A stretch of 64,000 nucleotides of DNA from Cobetia amphilecti (GCF_020217465.1 NZ_CP084115.1:3720001-3784000); one strand, 5' to 3'. Shown: positions 36,219-49,677, numbered from the stretch's first letter. Notes: generated by a model from the letters alone, not told the origin. Numbers and translations are program-made.

Positions 36219-36814
36219 CAAGATAAACTCTCTAGGTAATGGGTGGAGGTGTAACGCGAGGGCAGAAATGAGTGCTTCGGATGATCCCTATCAGAATGTT
36301 CTGCCCTTGATCGCAATGGACAGCGCCTGACCGCACGACAGGGTTACAGCAGCTATCGTCAGTCGGGAAACTGCCTGAATGCAGCGCCTCACGGCGGTGC
36401 CCGTCACCATCACTGATACACGCGAAGATGCCGGTGCATCGCTCTGGTGACGTCGTGGCTCGTGATGCAGGTAACTCCACATCAGTCGATGGAACCGGCC
36501 CTGTCAATGACGCGCGAAGCGCAGGCAATCGAAGGCCGTCAATGGGTGCGATATACGAAAAATAAGTCAATCGCACTGTCAACAGTCTATCACGCCTCTT
36601 CCTGATGCGTCTGAGGCAACTCAGTGACAATCCTTCAACACTTTGCGGTAATTCGACAACGATCCAGGCAACGACCGCAGCGATGATTCGGCGTGCCATC
36701 GCTCAGAAATCGTGGCAGGAGTCGTGGCAGGAGTTGTCATCCATCGCCGGCCACCTCACCCTCTTCCCCCACTGCCCACGCGGACCATTCCCTCACCCTC
36801 TGGAGCCCAGATGC
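36219..36814. promoter_or_regulatory. Divergent region of the cold-shock-domain gene and slyX
   Basis: 596 nt with no gene I can support; the 155-residue minus-strand frame at 36232-36699 is not protein-like. It includes an AT-rich patch with a minus-strand TTGACA at 36577-36582 and a TATATC near 36550, though their spacing is too wide for a normal promoter. A long untranslated leader would fit cold-regulated mRNAs, but this is inference. Confidence 0.35.
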
Positions 36815-37066
36815 ATGACAACCTCGACTGATCCCGGCCTGGAAGCCCGACTGGAAGCACTGGAATCGCGCCTCGCGCATCAGGATGACTGGCTCGAGAC
36901 CCTCGATCGCACCGTCATCACCCAGCAGCGTCAGATAGAGACCCTCGAGCGCCTCACCGCGCTGATGGCCAGCCAGCTACGCACCCTGCGCGACCAGCAA
37001 GGCGATGCAGACTCGACAGCACCTTTCAGTGCGCAGCCACACGACGAGCTGCCGCCCCATTACTGA
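36815..37066 (+). CDS. slyX: SlyX family protein
   Basis: An 83-residue small coiled-coil protein. LEARLEALESRLAHQDDWLE with heptad-spaced leucines, then TVITQQRQIETLERLTALMA and the C-terminal QPHDELPPHY ending, are hallmarks of SlyX. The function is not established in the family. The ATG at 36815 (MTTSTDPG) is used, with GGAG about 10 nt upstream; an out-of-frame ATG lies 4 nt before. Followed by a hairpin terminator. Confidence 0.88.
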   Translation: MTTSTDPGLEARLEALESRLAHQDDWLETLDRTVITQQRQIETLERLTALMASQLRTLRDQQGDADSTAPFSAQPHDELPPHY

Positions 37067-37120
37067 GCTGTCAGCAGCACTCAGCTCTCTCGGCGCAGAC
37101 CAGGCAGGGCCCTGAACGCA

Positions 37121-37153
37121 GACCGGCCCCGCAGCGAGGCTGCGGGGCCGGTC
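37121..37153. terminator. Terminator between slyX and trxB
   Basis: Perfect 15-bp arms (37121-37135 and 37139-37153) with a 3-nt loop, between convergent genes. The flanks are not T-rich, so it may act mainly as a stabilising or Rho-assisted end. Confidence 0.65.
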
Positions 37154-37162
37154 GGGCAGTGC

Positions 37163-37252
37163 TGAATCAGACTTTCTCGAATCAGACAGTGCCGAATCAG
37201 ACACTCTCGACACAGGTCGTGTCGACATGGATCGTGTCGAAATGGACAGGAT
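37163..37252. repeat. 15-bp tandem repeat downstream of trxB
   Basis: Six 15-bp units. Units 2 and 3 (CGAATCAGACAGTGC and CGAATCAGACACTCT) and units 4 and 5 (CGACACAGGTCGTGT and CGACATGGATCGTGT) form closest pairs; units 1 and 6 are more diverged. The array ends 4 nt before the trxB stop codon on the minus strand. Confidence 0.8.
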
Positions 37253-37256
37253 GATC

Positions 37257-38683
<1,427 letters not shown>

Positions 38684-39286
38684 TTACAGGCTGCTGGAGT
38701 GGCCTGCCAGGTACTTGGCAACACCTTCAGCGGTGTCCTTCATACCTTCCTGACCTTCTTCCCAGCCTGCCGGGCAGACTTCGCCGTTGGTCTGGTGGAA
38801 CTGCAGGGCCTTGACCATGCGGACCATCTCATCGACGTTACGGCCCAGCGGCAGGTTGTTGACGACCTGGTGCTGAACGACACCGTCTTCGTCGATCAGG
38901 AAGGAAGCGCGCAGAGCGACGCCAGCTTCCGGATGCTCGATGCCGTATGCCTGGGTGACTTCGTGCTTGACGTCAGCCACGATCGGGAAGCCGACTTCAC
39001 CGATGCCGCCAGCGTCCGGAGAGGTCTTGCGCCATGCGTGGTGAGTGAACTGGGAATCGATGGACACACCGATGACTTCGACGCCGAGTTCCTTGAACTT
39101 CGCCAGACGGTTGTCGTGGGCGATGATTTCAGACGGGCAAACGAAGGTGAAGTCCAGCGGCCAGAAGAACAGCACGCGCAGCTTGCCGTTGGAATCAGAC
39201 AGCTTGTAGTTGTCGACGATGGTACCGTCGCCCAGCACTGCTGCGGCTTCGAAATCCGGGGCCTGACGTCCGACCAATACGCTCAT
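38684..39286 (-). CDS. 2-Cys peroxiredoxin (AhpC/TSA family)
   Basis: A 200-residue typical 2-Cys peroxiredoxin reducing H2O2 and organic peroxides. The peroxidatic Cys50 is in FFWPLDFTFVCPSE and the resolving Cys171 is in GEVCPAGW. The GLGQ-type motif is replaced by DAGGIGEVGFPI, and there is no clear YF helix at the C-terminus, so resistance to over-oxidation is possible (inference). The ATG at 39286 has AGGAG about 8 nt upstream. The reductant may be thioredoxin or AhpF; the nearby trxB favours thioredoxin. Confidence 0.94.
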   Translation of the reverse strand: MSVLVGRQAPDFEAAAVLGDGTIVDNYKLSDSNGKLRVLFFWPLDFTFVCPSEIIAHDNRLAKFKELGVEVIGVSIDSQFTHHAWRKTSPDAGGIGEVGFPIVADVKHEVTQAYGIEHPEAGVALRASFLIDEDGVVQHQVVNNLPLGRNVDEMVRMVKALQFHQTNGEVCPAGWEEGQEGMKDTAEGVAKYLAGHSSSL

Positions 39287-39570
39287 GGTGATCTCCTGAG
39301 GAATAATGATGATAAAGGCAGCGGACCGCCTTTGTGATGAATCGCCACACAGACTAATCGCCACGTGTGGCAGATGCCAAATGTTTGCTGCAATCACCAC
39401 CATAGAGATTGCCTATGGCAGCTCGATGACGCCAACAGCGGGTGTCGGGATCATAAGTGACCTTGGCTGCAGAATACAGCATCTACCGCGCCCTGCCCTG
39501 CAAGCCTGTCACTTTGCGTCACTGATGCCTGTCGGCGCCGGTGCCAGCGTGCCGCGCAGGTGAGATGCCG

Positions 39571-39936
39571 TCACAGCACGTCGTCATCCTGGCCGATATC
39601 CAGCCCTTCGAGCTCACCGCTGACCGGGTCGACCTGCTGGCGCACCTGGATCGGCTGACAGCAACGCTCGCAGTCGATGATGTTGGTCAGACTGCCCTCG
39701 TCCAGATCCAGGAACACCGTGAAGGGCGTGTCGCAGTAGGGGCAGTTGATTTCCGCCTCATGCAGCGCCTCATTGACCGCTCCTTCCTGCTTGTCTTCCA
39801 GCAACTCATGGCCCGGCCATTCATCGGACTGCCCCGAGGAATGCTCCGCCAGCCACTGCTCGACCGCCGCATCCAGAACCTCATCATCTTCCGGCAGCTC
39901 GCCGGACTCGCTCGGCCTGCGCCCTTGTTCGTTCAT
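39571..39936 (-). CDS. CPXCG motif-containing cysteine-rich protein
   Basis: A 121-residue acidic protein. Its C-terminal half has INCPYCDTPFTVFLDLDEG and then IIDCERCCQPIQV, two CxxC pairs that probably bind zinc, as in the small Cys-rich CPXCG family. The N-terminal half (about 60 residues rich in Glu, Asp and Ser) is an extension compared with the roughly 60-residue family core. GGAGG stands upstream of the ATG. The function is unknown in the family. Confidence 0.82.
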   Translation of the reverse strand: MNEQGRRPSESGELPEDDEVLDAAVEQWLAEHSSGQSDEWPGHELLEDKQEGAVNEALHEAEINCPYCDTPFTVFLDLDEGSLTNIIDCERCCQPIQVRQQVDPVSGELEGLDIGQDDDVL

Positions 39937-39985
39937 GACAGCCTCCGTTGTGCCTGATGGTGAACGCGACGGACGTTGCGAGTGG

Positions 39986-40045
39986 CACCGTCTGGGGTGC
40001 CACCGTCTTGGATGTCACCGTTTCGGATACCCCTGTCTCGGATAC
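39986..40045. repeat. 15-bp x 4 tandem repeat upstream of acnA
   Basis: Four contiguous 15-bp units; units 1-3 share the CACCGT start and units 3-4 share the CGGATAC end. Drift from left to right is gradual, as in an ageing minisatellite. Confidence 0.8.
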
Positions 40046-40125
40046 TTTAGGGGCCGCATTCACGCCGCGCGAGAGTCGTGGCGGCAATCTCTATGGCAGC
40101 GAACGCGACGCAGGGTTCCTTGCTT

Positions 40126-40149
40126 CACACTATCCTCGATGATGGTGTG
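40126..40149. promoter_or_regulatory. Imperfect inverted repeat upstream of acnA
   Basis: CACACTATC and GATGGTGTG, 9-bp arms with one mismatch around 6 nt, just before the weak acnA promoter candidate. It could be an operator; no regulator can be named. Confidence 0.3.
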
Positions 40150-40313
40150 CGCTTGAATTCCTGTCACATGATGACCATAGCCTTATGTAGGCAACCATCC
40201 GCGACCTGGCAGTCGCTCTCGCGACGCGTCGCATCCGGCCGAGGTACCTGACGCGCCTGTTGAACGACACTTCAGCAGTCTGGCCGGTGAAGACAACGAC
40301 AAGGAGGAGAATC

Positions 40314-43073
<2,760 letters not shown>

Positions 43074-43111
43074 CCCGCCAGCCGCTCACCGCAGCGCTGA
43101 CTGCAACACAA

Positions 43112-43142
43112 AAGCCCCCGCAGGCATTGCCTGCGGGGGCTT
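43112..43142. terminator. Bidirectional terminator between acnA and maeA
   Basis: 15-bp arms around the ATT centre, with TTCTTCATT after it on the plus strand and TTTTGTGTT after it on the minus strand. It lies between convergent genes. Confidence 0.85.
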
Positions 43143-43157
43143 CTTCATTGACGCACT

Positions 43158-43197
43158 CTGTTTCATGCAACCTGTTTCATGCAATCTGCTTCATGCG
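43158..43197. repeat. 14-bp tandem repeat downstream of maeA
   Basis: Units CTGTTTCATGCAAC, CTGTTTCATGCAAT and a partial CTGCTTCATGCG, between the acnA terminator and the maeA stop. The first two differ at a single base. Confidence 0.8.
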
Positions 43198-43219
43198 CTC
43201 ACTAGCGGCGCCGATGCAA

Positions 43220-44899
43220 TCAGAACGCCTTGCGGCGGTAGGCGCGGTAACGCGGCTGCCAGAAGTTCTTCTCGATGTTGGCCTGGATGATCTCGTCGCT
43301 GGAGGTCAGCGCCACACCATCGGTCTGGGCCTGACGCGCCACGTCGAAGGCGATCTGACGGCTGATGTCCTGGATATCGCCCAGTGACGGCAGCAGCGCA
43401 CCCTCGCCCTTCAGGACGATGGGGGCGTTGTTGGCCAGCGCGTTGGCGGCGGCCATCAGCATGTTGTCGGTGATGCGCGAGGCGTTGGACGCCAGCACGC
43501 CCAGACCGATGCCCGGGAAGATGTAGGCGTTGTTGCACTGGGCGATCGCGTGGGTGTGGCCGTTGTGCTCGACCGGTGCGAACGGGCTGCCGGTGGCGAC
43601 CAGCGCCTTGCCGTCGGTCCACTCGATGACTTCCGCCGGTGTCGCTTCGACGCGTGAGGTCGGGTTGGACAGCGGCATCACCAGCGGGCTCTCGCAGCCG
43701 GCCTGCACGGCACGGATCACGTCTTCGCTGAACAGGCCACGCTGGCCGGACACACCGATCAGCACGCTCGGCTTGGCGGCCTTGACCACATCCAGCAGGC
43801 CGCGATCACCGAAGTCGGCCACGCTGTCGATATCGTGGGCCAGACGGCTCTGGAAGTCGTAGAGGCCTTCCATGTCGCTGGTCAGCAGACCGAAGCGATC
43901 GACCATGAAGACGCGCTTGCGGGCCTCGGCCTCTTCCATGCCTTCCTTGACCATCGCCACCACGATCATCTCGGCGATACCGCAGCCGGCGCTACCGGCA
44001 CCCAGGAAGGTGACGCGCTGGTCGGAGAGCTTCTCGCCCTTGGCCTTGCAGGCCGCCATCAGGGTCGCGACCACGACGGAGGCAGTACCCTGGATGTCGT
44101 CGTTGAAGCAGCAGACTTCATCGCGGTAACGCTCGAGCAGCGGCATGGCGTTGGCCTGCGCGAAGTCCTCGAACTGGATCATGGCCTTCGGCCAGCGACG
44201 CTTCACGGCAGTGATGAACTCGGCCACGAAGGCGTTGTAGTCATCACCGGTGACGCGCTCGTGACGCCAGCCCATGTAGCGCGGGTCGTCGAGCAGCTTC
44301 TGGTTGTTGGTGCCCAGGTCCAGCGAGATCGGCAGGGTGTAGGCCGGACTGATGCCGCCACAGGCGGTGTACAGCGACAGCTTGCCGATGGGGATGCCCA
44401 TGCCGCCGATGCCCTGATCGCCCAGCCCCAGGATACGCTCGCCATCGGTGACGACGATGACCTTGACGTTGTCCTTGGTCGCGGAGCGCAGGATGTCATC
44501 CATGTGCTCGCGGTCCGGGTAGGAAATGAACAGGCCGCGGTGGTTGCGGTAGATGTTGGAGAACTCCTCGCACGCCTGACCGACGGTCGGGGTGTAGATG
44601 ATCGGCATCATCTCCTCGAGGTGTTCCTCGATCACGCGGAAGAACAGGGTCTCGTTGTCGTCCTGCACCGAGCGCAACAGGATGTGCTTGTCGAGGTCGG
44701 TGGCGCACTGCTGATACTGGCTGTAGACGCGCGCGACCTGCTCTTCGATGCTCTCGACATTCTGCGGCAGCAAGCCCATCAGATTGAAGCTGACACGCTC
44801 CTCGAGGCTGAAGGCGCTGCCCTTGTTGAGCAGCGGCATCTCGAGCAGGCTCGGGCCGGCGTAAGGAACATACAGGGCGCGCTTGGAAGTATCCGTCAT
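43220..44899 (-). CDS. maeA: NAD-dependent malic enzyme
   Basis: A 559-residue enzyme that decarboxylates malate to pyruvate with reduction of [22 protein letters not shown] holds the catalytic Tyr, [18 protein letters not shown] the metal ligands, and [18 protein letters not shown] the dinucleotide fold. The length fits E. coli MaeA/SfcA (565) rather than the longer NADP enzyme MaeB. It has its own upstream region with an 8-bp inverted repeat at 45066-45086. Confidence 0.95.
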   Translation of the reverse strand: MTDTSKRALYVPYAGPSLLEMPLLNKGSAFSLEERVSFNLMGLLPQNVESIEEQVARVYSQYQQCATDLDKHILLRSVQDDNETLFFRVIEEHLEEMMPIIYTPTVGQACEEFSNIYRNHRGLFISYPDREHMDDILRSATKDNVKVIVVTDGERILGLGDQGIGGMGIPIGKLSLYTACGGISPAYTLPISLDLGTNNQKLLDDPRYMGWRHERVTGDDYNAFVAEFITAVKRRWPKAMIQFEDFAQANAMPLLERYRDEVCCFNDDIQGTASVVVATLMAACKAKGEKLSDQRVTFLGAGSAGCGIAEMIVVAMVKEGMEEAEARKRVFMVDRFGLLTSDMEGLYDFQSRLAHDIDSVADFGDRGLLDVVKAAKPSVLIGVSGQRGLFSEDVIRAVQAGCESPLVMPLSNPTSRVEATPAEVIEWTDGKALVATGSPFAPVEHNGHTHAIAQCNNAYIFPGIGLGVLASNASRITDNMLMAAANALANNAPIVLKGEGALLPSLGDIQDISRQIAFDVARQAQTDGVALTSSDEIIQANIEKNFWQPRYRAYRRKAF

Positions 44900-45065
44900 G
44901 GCGAGACTCTTGAATCAGTGGGGACGACCTCACGCTCGGCAAGCTTCTCGGCATGCCGGCAGACAAGCGCAGCATGCCCGCTGAAGCACCGCAGAAGACC
45001 TGCTGGCAACCGGGCGTCCGAGGGACCTTTCGACGTGCAGTTTCCACGTGCGAACAAGGCATGAT

Positions 45066-45086
45066 GATAGCACGCGCAGTGCTATC
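45066..45086. promoter_or_regulatory. Inverted repeat upstream of maeA
   Basis: GATAGCAC and GTGCTATC, perfect 8-bp arms around 5 nt, 167 nt before the maeA start. It is a candidate operator or a small hairpin. Confidence 0.35.
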
Positions 45087-45145
45087 TCCGGCAGCCTGTG
45101 CAAGGTCGGCATGCGTTGCGCAGACAAGGGTACTGCATGACGAGA

Positions 45146-45187
45146 AACGCCTCGCTCATCCCCCTGACGGGGAAGGAGCGAGGCGTT
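45146..45187 (-). terminator. Terminator after the YeeE/YedE gene
   Basis: 12-bp arms (45146-45157 and 45176-45187) with an inner CCCC/GGGG pairing. The minus-strand exit is only weakly T-rich. Confidence 0.55.
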
Positions 45188-45210
45188 CGCGGTCACGTGC
45201 GGGGTATGGC

Positions 45211-46455
45211 TCAGGCCAGATCGGCACGCGATGCCGGCTTGCGCGGCGCAAGGGCGAAGAAGGGACGCAGCTTCACGCCCAGCATGTTGCCGACAAAGGC
45301 CATCACCAGCCACAGCCAGCCATGCAGGCTGCCAGAGGAGATGCCGCCGAAGTAGGCGCCGATGTTGCAGCCGAAGGCCAGGCGCGCGCCGTAACCCAGC
45401 AGCAGGCCACCCAGCACGGCAGCCACCAGCGAGCGCAGCGGAATGTTCCACTTCGGCGCGAACTTGCCGGCCAGCAGCGCTGCCGCCAGCGCCCCGACCA
45501 CGATGCCGATGTTCATCACCGTGGTGATGTCCGTGTAGAGCGGTGCCGCCAGTGCCTTGGCATTGCCCGCCGCCTGCCAGTAACCCCAGTCACTGACATC
45601 GAAGCCCAGCGTGGTGTAGACCTTGGTGCCCCACAGCGCGAAGGCCGAGGTGATGCCCCACGGACGCCCGGCCAGCGCCAGGGTGGCGAAGTTGAGCAGC
45701 GCCAGCGCCACCGCGCCCGCCAGCAGCGGCCAGGGGCCGCGCAGGAAACGTGACAGGCCGCGCGGCTGGCTGTCGGTCACGGCGGCCTTCTCGAGCTCAC
45801 CGTGACGACGCTTCTCCAGCGTGCGCGTCACCAGCACGATGATGGCGAACAGCGCCAGGCTGACGATGATGCCGCCCAGCGCGCCGAAGCTGTCCACCAG
45901 CGAGACGGCGGGCAGTGACGGCAGGCTCTGCCACCAGCTGAAGTGCGCGGTGCCGATCACCGAGCCGACGCAGAAGAAGATCAGGGTGATCACCATGCGC
46001 GCATTGCCGCCGCCGACGGTGAACAGCGTGCCCGAGGCGCAACCGCCGCCCAGCTGCATGCCGAGGCCGAACAGGAAGGCGCCGACCACCACGGAGGTGC
46101 CCAGCGGCGAGACGAAGCCGGAGACGTCCTGTCCCCACAGGCTGCCCGCTGCCAATACCGGGAAGAACAGCACCACGGCAATCGCCAGCATCAGCATCTG
46201 CGCGCGCAGGCCGCGGCCACGACGCTCGGTGATGAACACTCGCCAGGCGGAGGTGAAGCCGAAGGCCGCGTGATAGAGCACCACGCCCAGTGCGCCACCG
46301 ATCAGCAACAGGAGGCCCTGGCGCCAGCCGGCGACCAGGCTCAGCAGCACTGAGGCAATGACCAGCAGCCCACCCGCCCAGACGGCGCGAGGGTTGATGG
46401 TGGTAGATGGCTGGGCAGGCTCACTGGCCTTGCCCGGCATCGCGTGTTGACTCAT
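45211..46455 (-). CDS. YeeE/YedE (TsuA-type) family membrane protein, probable sulfur-compound importer
   Basis: A 414-residue inner-membrane protein with about ten hydrophobic segments in two related halves. The conserved cysteine motifs are GGGCASGTLF in the first half and FGCNIGAYFGG in the second. In the family, such cysteines line a thiosulfate path, with TsuA (YeeE) as the studied example. Thiosulfate import is therefore a likely but unproven job; there is no TusA-like (YeeD) gene beside it. The ATG at 46455 (MSQHAMPGKA) has AAGGGGG about 8 nt upstream. Confidence 0.85.
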   Translation of the reverse strand: MSQHAMPGKASEPAQPSTTINPRAVWAGGLLVIASVLLSLVAGWRQGLLLLIGGALGVVLYHAAFGFTSAWRVFITERRGRGLRAQMLMLAIAVVLFFPVLAAGSLWGQDVSGFVSPLGTSVVVGAFLFGLGMQLGGGCASGTLFTVGGGNARMVITLIFFCVGSVIGTAHFSWWQSLPSLPAVSLVDSFGALGGIIVSLALFAIIVLVTRTLEKRRHGELEKAAVTDSQPRGLSRFLRGPWPLLAGAVALALLNFATLALAGRPWGITSAFALWGTKVYTTLGFDVSDWGYWQAAGNAKALAAPLYTDITTVMNIGIVVGALAAALLAGKFAPKWNIPLRSLVAAVLGGLLLGYGARLAFGCNIGAYFGGISSGSLHGWLWLVMAFVGNMLGVKLRPFFALAPRKPASRADLA

Positions 46456-46651
46456 GTCGTACCCCCTTGTGTATTCAGCATGCTTCAAGCTTTTATGCGG
46501 CAAGCCTAACGCGTCGCTTTATAGCTGTGAATGAATTTCCAGAACGCTTTTCATTCCCTGCAGATATATGCCTGACATCACGCCCCGGGTGCCATCAGCC
46601 CGCCAGCCCCGATGACGTCACCCTCTGAAACGACGGTGCCAGTAACAGAAA

Positions 46652-46679
46652 CCCCCGCCATCCGGGAAGATGACGGGGG
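46652..46679 (-). terminator. Intrinsic terminator after trpS
   Basis: 11-bp arms (46652-46662 and 46669-46679) with one wobble, followed on the minus strand by TTTCTGTT, about 27 nt past the trpS stop. Confidence 0.75.
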
Positions 46680-46705
46680 CCGATCGAGCAGCGTGGACGG
46701 ACGAC

Positions 46706-47719
46706 CTAGAGGAAGTTGCCCAGGCCGACGGCGCGACGCAGGCGCTCCATCATCGGTGCGGCCTCTTCGCGGGCCCGCTCGGCGCCACGCTTGAGGATCG
46801 CCTCGACATGCGCCGGGTCTTCCATCAGCTCGACGTAACGCTCGCGCGGCGCCTTGAGGTGATCATTCAGGTATTCGAACAGCTGGTTCTTGGCGTCGCC
46901 CCAGCCGATGCCGGCCGCGTACTGCTCACGCATGGCGGCGACTTCCGCCTCGGTGGCGAAGGCCGAATAGATCTGGAACAGCGAACAGGTATCCGGGTCC
47001 TTCGGCTCGCCCGGCTCCAGCGAGTTGGTCTTGATCTTGCGCACGCTCTTGAGCAACTGCTTCTCGGTGCCGAACAGCGGGATGGTGTTGTTGTAGCTCT
47101 TGGACATCTTGCGACCGTCGAGGCCCAGCAGCAGCTGGGATTTCTCGTCGGTCACCGCCTCGGGCATGGTGAAGTAGCTGCCCTTGAAGAGGTGGTTGAA
47201 GCGTCCGGCCATGTCGCGCGCCATCTCGATATGCTGGATCTGGTCACGCCCCACCGGCACCTTGTGCGCATTGAACATCAGGATGTCCGCCGCCATCAGC
47301 ACCGGATAGCTGAACAGGCCCATGCTGATGCCGCGATCGAGATCCTCGATGCCGCTCTCTTCATTCTCGGCCACGGCGCCCTTGTAGGCATGCGCACGGT
47401 TCATCAAGCCCTTGGCGCACACGCAGTTGAGCAGCCACATCAGCTCCGGGATCTCCGGCACGTCCGACTGGCGATAGAAGATGGCGTTGTCGGTGTCCAG
47501 ACCCAGAGCCAGCCAGGTGGCGGCGATCTCACGACGCGACTCCTGCACGCGCTTCGGGTCCTGACACTTGATCAGGGCGTGGAAGTCGGCGAGGAAGTAG
47601 AAGGACTGGACCGTCGGGTCCTGACTGGCTTCGATGGCAGGCTTGATGGCGCCGACATAGTTGCCGAGATGAGGGGTGCCGGTGGTCGTGATGCCGGTAA
47701 GAACGCGGGTCTTGGTCAT
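46706..47719 (-). CDS. trpS: Tryptophanyl-tRNA synthetase
   Basis: A 337-residue class I synthetase charging tRNA-Trp. The HIGH-type motif is PHLGN in TTTGTPHLGNYVGAI near residue 18, and the KMSKS motif is intact in GRKMSKSYNNTIPLFG. Length is close to E. coli (334). The start is the ATG at 47719 (MTKTRVLTG); the frame is open to 47836 without family likeness. It lies downstream of ald on the same strand. Confidence 0.97.
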   Translation of the reverse strand: MTKTRVLTGITTTGTPHLGNYVGAIKPAIEASQDPTVQSFYFLADFHALIKCQDPKRVQESRREIAATWLALGLDTDNAIFYRQSDVPEIPELMWLLNCVCAKGLMNRAHAYKGAVAENEESGIEDLDRGISMGLFSYPVLMAADILMFNAHKVPVGRDQIQHIEMARDMAGRFNHLFKGSYFTMPEAVTDEKSQLLLGLDGRKMSKSYNNTIPLFGTEKQLLKSVRKIKTNSLEPGEPKDPDTCSLFQIYSAFATEAEVAAMREQYAAGIGWGDAKNQLFEYLNDHLKAPRERYVELMEDPAHVEAILKRGAERAREEAAPMMERLRRAVGLGNFL

Positions 47720-47905
47720 GGATGCACTTCTTGGGCGTCTGGGTCGGGAGGTCGTGCCGCGGGGCTGCACTCGCTCACAATGGATCACGACAGGTCGCGG
47801 CAGCGCCCGCTCGAAGTCCTCGAACGCAGCCACCATGACCTGTCGCTATATGTCCCACATCTTACCCTGAGGCGTGCAGCCTTCGTAAGGGCCGGCGCGC
47901 CCGGC

Positions 47906-49027
47906 TCACTCCTTCGCCAGTGCCTCGGCGAGCGCAGTGACCGACATGTCGAAGGCCTCGCCGACTTCCGGCAGGATCAATTGCCCCGCGTGCACATTGA
48001 GGCCCGCGGCAAAGTGGCTGTCCCGGCTCAGCACCTCGCGATAGCCGCCATTGGCGAGGCGCACGATATACGGCAGCGTCGCGCTGGTCAGCGCCTGGGT
48101 CGAGGTACGTGCCACCGCGCCGGGCATGTTGGCCACGCAGTAATGCACGATGCCATCCACCACGTAGGTCGGCTCGGCGTGGGTGGTCGCCTGACTGGTC
48201 TCGAAGCAGCCGCCCTGATCGATGGCGACATCCACCAGCACGGCGCCCGGCGTCATCTTGCGCAGATGCTCGCGGCGAATCAGCTTGGGGGCCGCCGCGC
48301 CGGGCACCAGCACGGCACCGATGATCAACGCCGATTGCCGCACCGCTTCCTCCAATGCCTCGGAGGTCGAATAGACGGTACGAATCTGGCCCTGATAGCG
48401 ATGATCCAGGGTCTCGAGGCGCGCCAGTGAGGTATCGAGAATCACCACCTCGGCGCCCAGCCCCAACGCCATGCGCGCGGCGTTCTCCCCCACCACGCCA
48501 CCGCCGATCACCGTGACCCGCGCCGGCGGCACGCCGGGCACGCCGGGCAACAGCACGCCCATGCCGCCCTGCGCCTTCTCCAGCGCGTGCGCGCCGGCCT
48601 GGATCGCCATGCGCCCGGCGACGCGACTCATGGGTGCCAGCAGCGGCAGCCCCCCGTCGGCATCCGTGATGGTCTCGTAGGCGATGGCCGTCACGCCGCT
48701 CTCCAGCAGGCTCTCGGTCAGCTCACGAGCGGCCGCCAGATGCAGATAGGTGAACAGGGTCTGGCCGCTAGTGAGCCGCGCGACCTCGGCCGGCTGCGGT
48801 TCCTTGACCTTGAGAATCAGCTCGGCGTCGCGAAAGACCCGCTCGACGTCCGACTCGAGACGCGCGCCCACGCCCTGATATTCGGCATCGGGGTAGCCAC
48901 TGCCCTCCCCGGCGCCAGACTCGACGATCACCTCATGGCCCTGGGCGATCAGCTCGCGCACACCGGCAGGCGTGAGGGCGACGCGATACTCGTGGTTCTT
49001 GATTTCCTTCGGCACGGCAATCTGCAT
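47906..49027 (-). CDS. ald: Alanine dehydrogenase
   Basis: A 373-residue NAD enzyme interconverting alanine and pyruvate plus ammonia. [20 protein letters not shown] holds the substrate-binding Arg and the N-terminal motif, KVKEPQPAE follows, and [20 protein letters not shown] binds NAD. Length is typical (about 371). AAGGAG stands before the ATG at 49027. It may supply ammonia or pyruvate during growth on alanine. Confidence 0.96.
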   Translation of the reverse strand: MQIAVPKEIKNHEYRVALTPAGVRELIAQGHEVIVESGAGEGSGYPDAEYQGVGARLESDVERVFRDAELILKVKEPQPAEVARLTSGQTLFTYLHLAAARELTESLLESGVTAIAYETITDADGGLPLLAPMSRVAGRMAIQAGAHALEKAQGGMGVLLPGVPGVPPARVTVIGGGVVGENAARMALGLGAEVVILDTSLARLETLDHRYQGQIRTVYSTSEALEEAVRQSALIIGAVLVPGAAAPKLIRREHLRKMTPGAVLVDVAIDQGGCFETSQATTHAEPTYVVDGIVHYCVANMPGAVARTSTQALTSATLPYIVRLANGGYREVLSRDSHFAAGLNVHAGQLILPEVGEAFDMSVTALAEALAKE

Positions 49028-49170
49028 GGTGAACTCCTTGCACTGCTGGCGGAATGCACTGACGTCATCACGACGCCTGCTACAAGCACAGCAGACTCGT
49101 CAGCGTCTCGCCAATCAGATACCAGCAAGATTCACCAAAACACGCCAATGATGCAGTGGAATGCGAGGAA

Positions 49171-49677
49171 TCATCGCTGACTGGCAGTTTCCTCACTCAC
49201 CAGCGCCGCCGAATAGCATTCACGATAGGCGCCGGGCATGCGCCGGGCCCGTCCACTCGAAAGCTCGATGCAGACAAAGCGCGTGCGCGCCTCCAGCAGC
49301 GTCTGGCCATCCGAGCACCGGCGCAACTGGAAGCGACGCGTCAGACTCAGGCGACCATCGCAATCCACCAGCCAGGTCGCCAGCATCAGTGAATCGCCAA
49401 GTCGCGCACTGGCCAGATAGTCGATCTCGTGACGGTGCACCGCCATGCCGCGGTCCTGCTCACGGTAGTGCGCCAGGCCAAGCCCCAACGCTTCGGAGTG
49501 TGCCCAGCTGATGTCCTCCAGCCAGCGCACATACTCGGCATTGTTGACGTGACCATAACCATCCAGCGCCTTCTTCTTCACGCTGATCGGCAACAGGAAC
49601 GGGCGTGGCAGTGCCCAGCCGGGGGAATCTTGCGTCAACGGCGGCGCGTCGCTCGCCTTCGGGGTGCCTTTGCTCAT
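49171..49677 (-). CDS. Acyl-CoA thioesterase, hotdog (YbgC-like) family
   Basis: A 168-residue single hotdog domain. KKKALDGYGHVNNAEYVRWL is the 4HBT signature with the HVNN loop, where the usual catalytic Asp position (DxxGHVNN) reads DGYGHVNN and is kept. The substrate is not known; short or medium acyl-CoA is usual in the family. The first 25 residues are an extension. The ATG overlaps the stop of the DUF2007 gene by 4 nt, so the two are translated together. Confidence 0.88.
   Translation of the reverse strand: MSKGTPKASDAPPLTQDSPGWALPRPFLLPISVKKKALDGYGHVNNAEYVRWLEDISWAHSEALGLGLAHYREQDRGMAVHRHEIDYLASARLGDSLMLATWLVDCDGRLSLTRRFQLRRCSDGQTLLEARTRFVCIELSSGRARRMPGAYRECYSAALVSEETASQR

Larger units (their letters stand above)
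39937..40313. promoter_or_regulatory. Region between the CPXCG gene and acnA
   Basis: 377 nt holding a four-unit 15-bp repeat (39986-40045), an imperfect 9-bp inverted repeat (40126-40134 against 40141-40149), and a weak plus-strand promoter candidate TTGAAT-N17-CATAGC (40153-40181). acnA regulation would be expected here. Confidence 0.45.
44900..45210. promoter_or_regulatory. maeA upstream region
   Basis: 311 nt holding the transporter terminator (45146-45187), an inverted repeat (45066-45086), and presumably the maeA promoter, which I could not place. There is no gene. Confidence 0.4.

Noticed and set aside
36232-36699. 155-residue minus-strand frame upstream of the cold-shock gene
   Set aside because: Starts and ends without a ribosome binding site, and its composition is not protein-like. 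More likely leader RNA or spacer.
39884-40087. 67-residue frame whose middle is a pentapeptide repeat
   Set aside because: The repetition comes from the 15-bp DNA array; it overlaps the start of the CPXCG gene and has no ribosome binding site.
47891-47905. Five-bp palindrome after ald
   Set aside because: Too short and common in GC-rich DNA to call a terminator.
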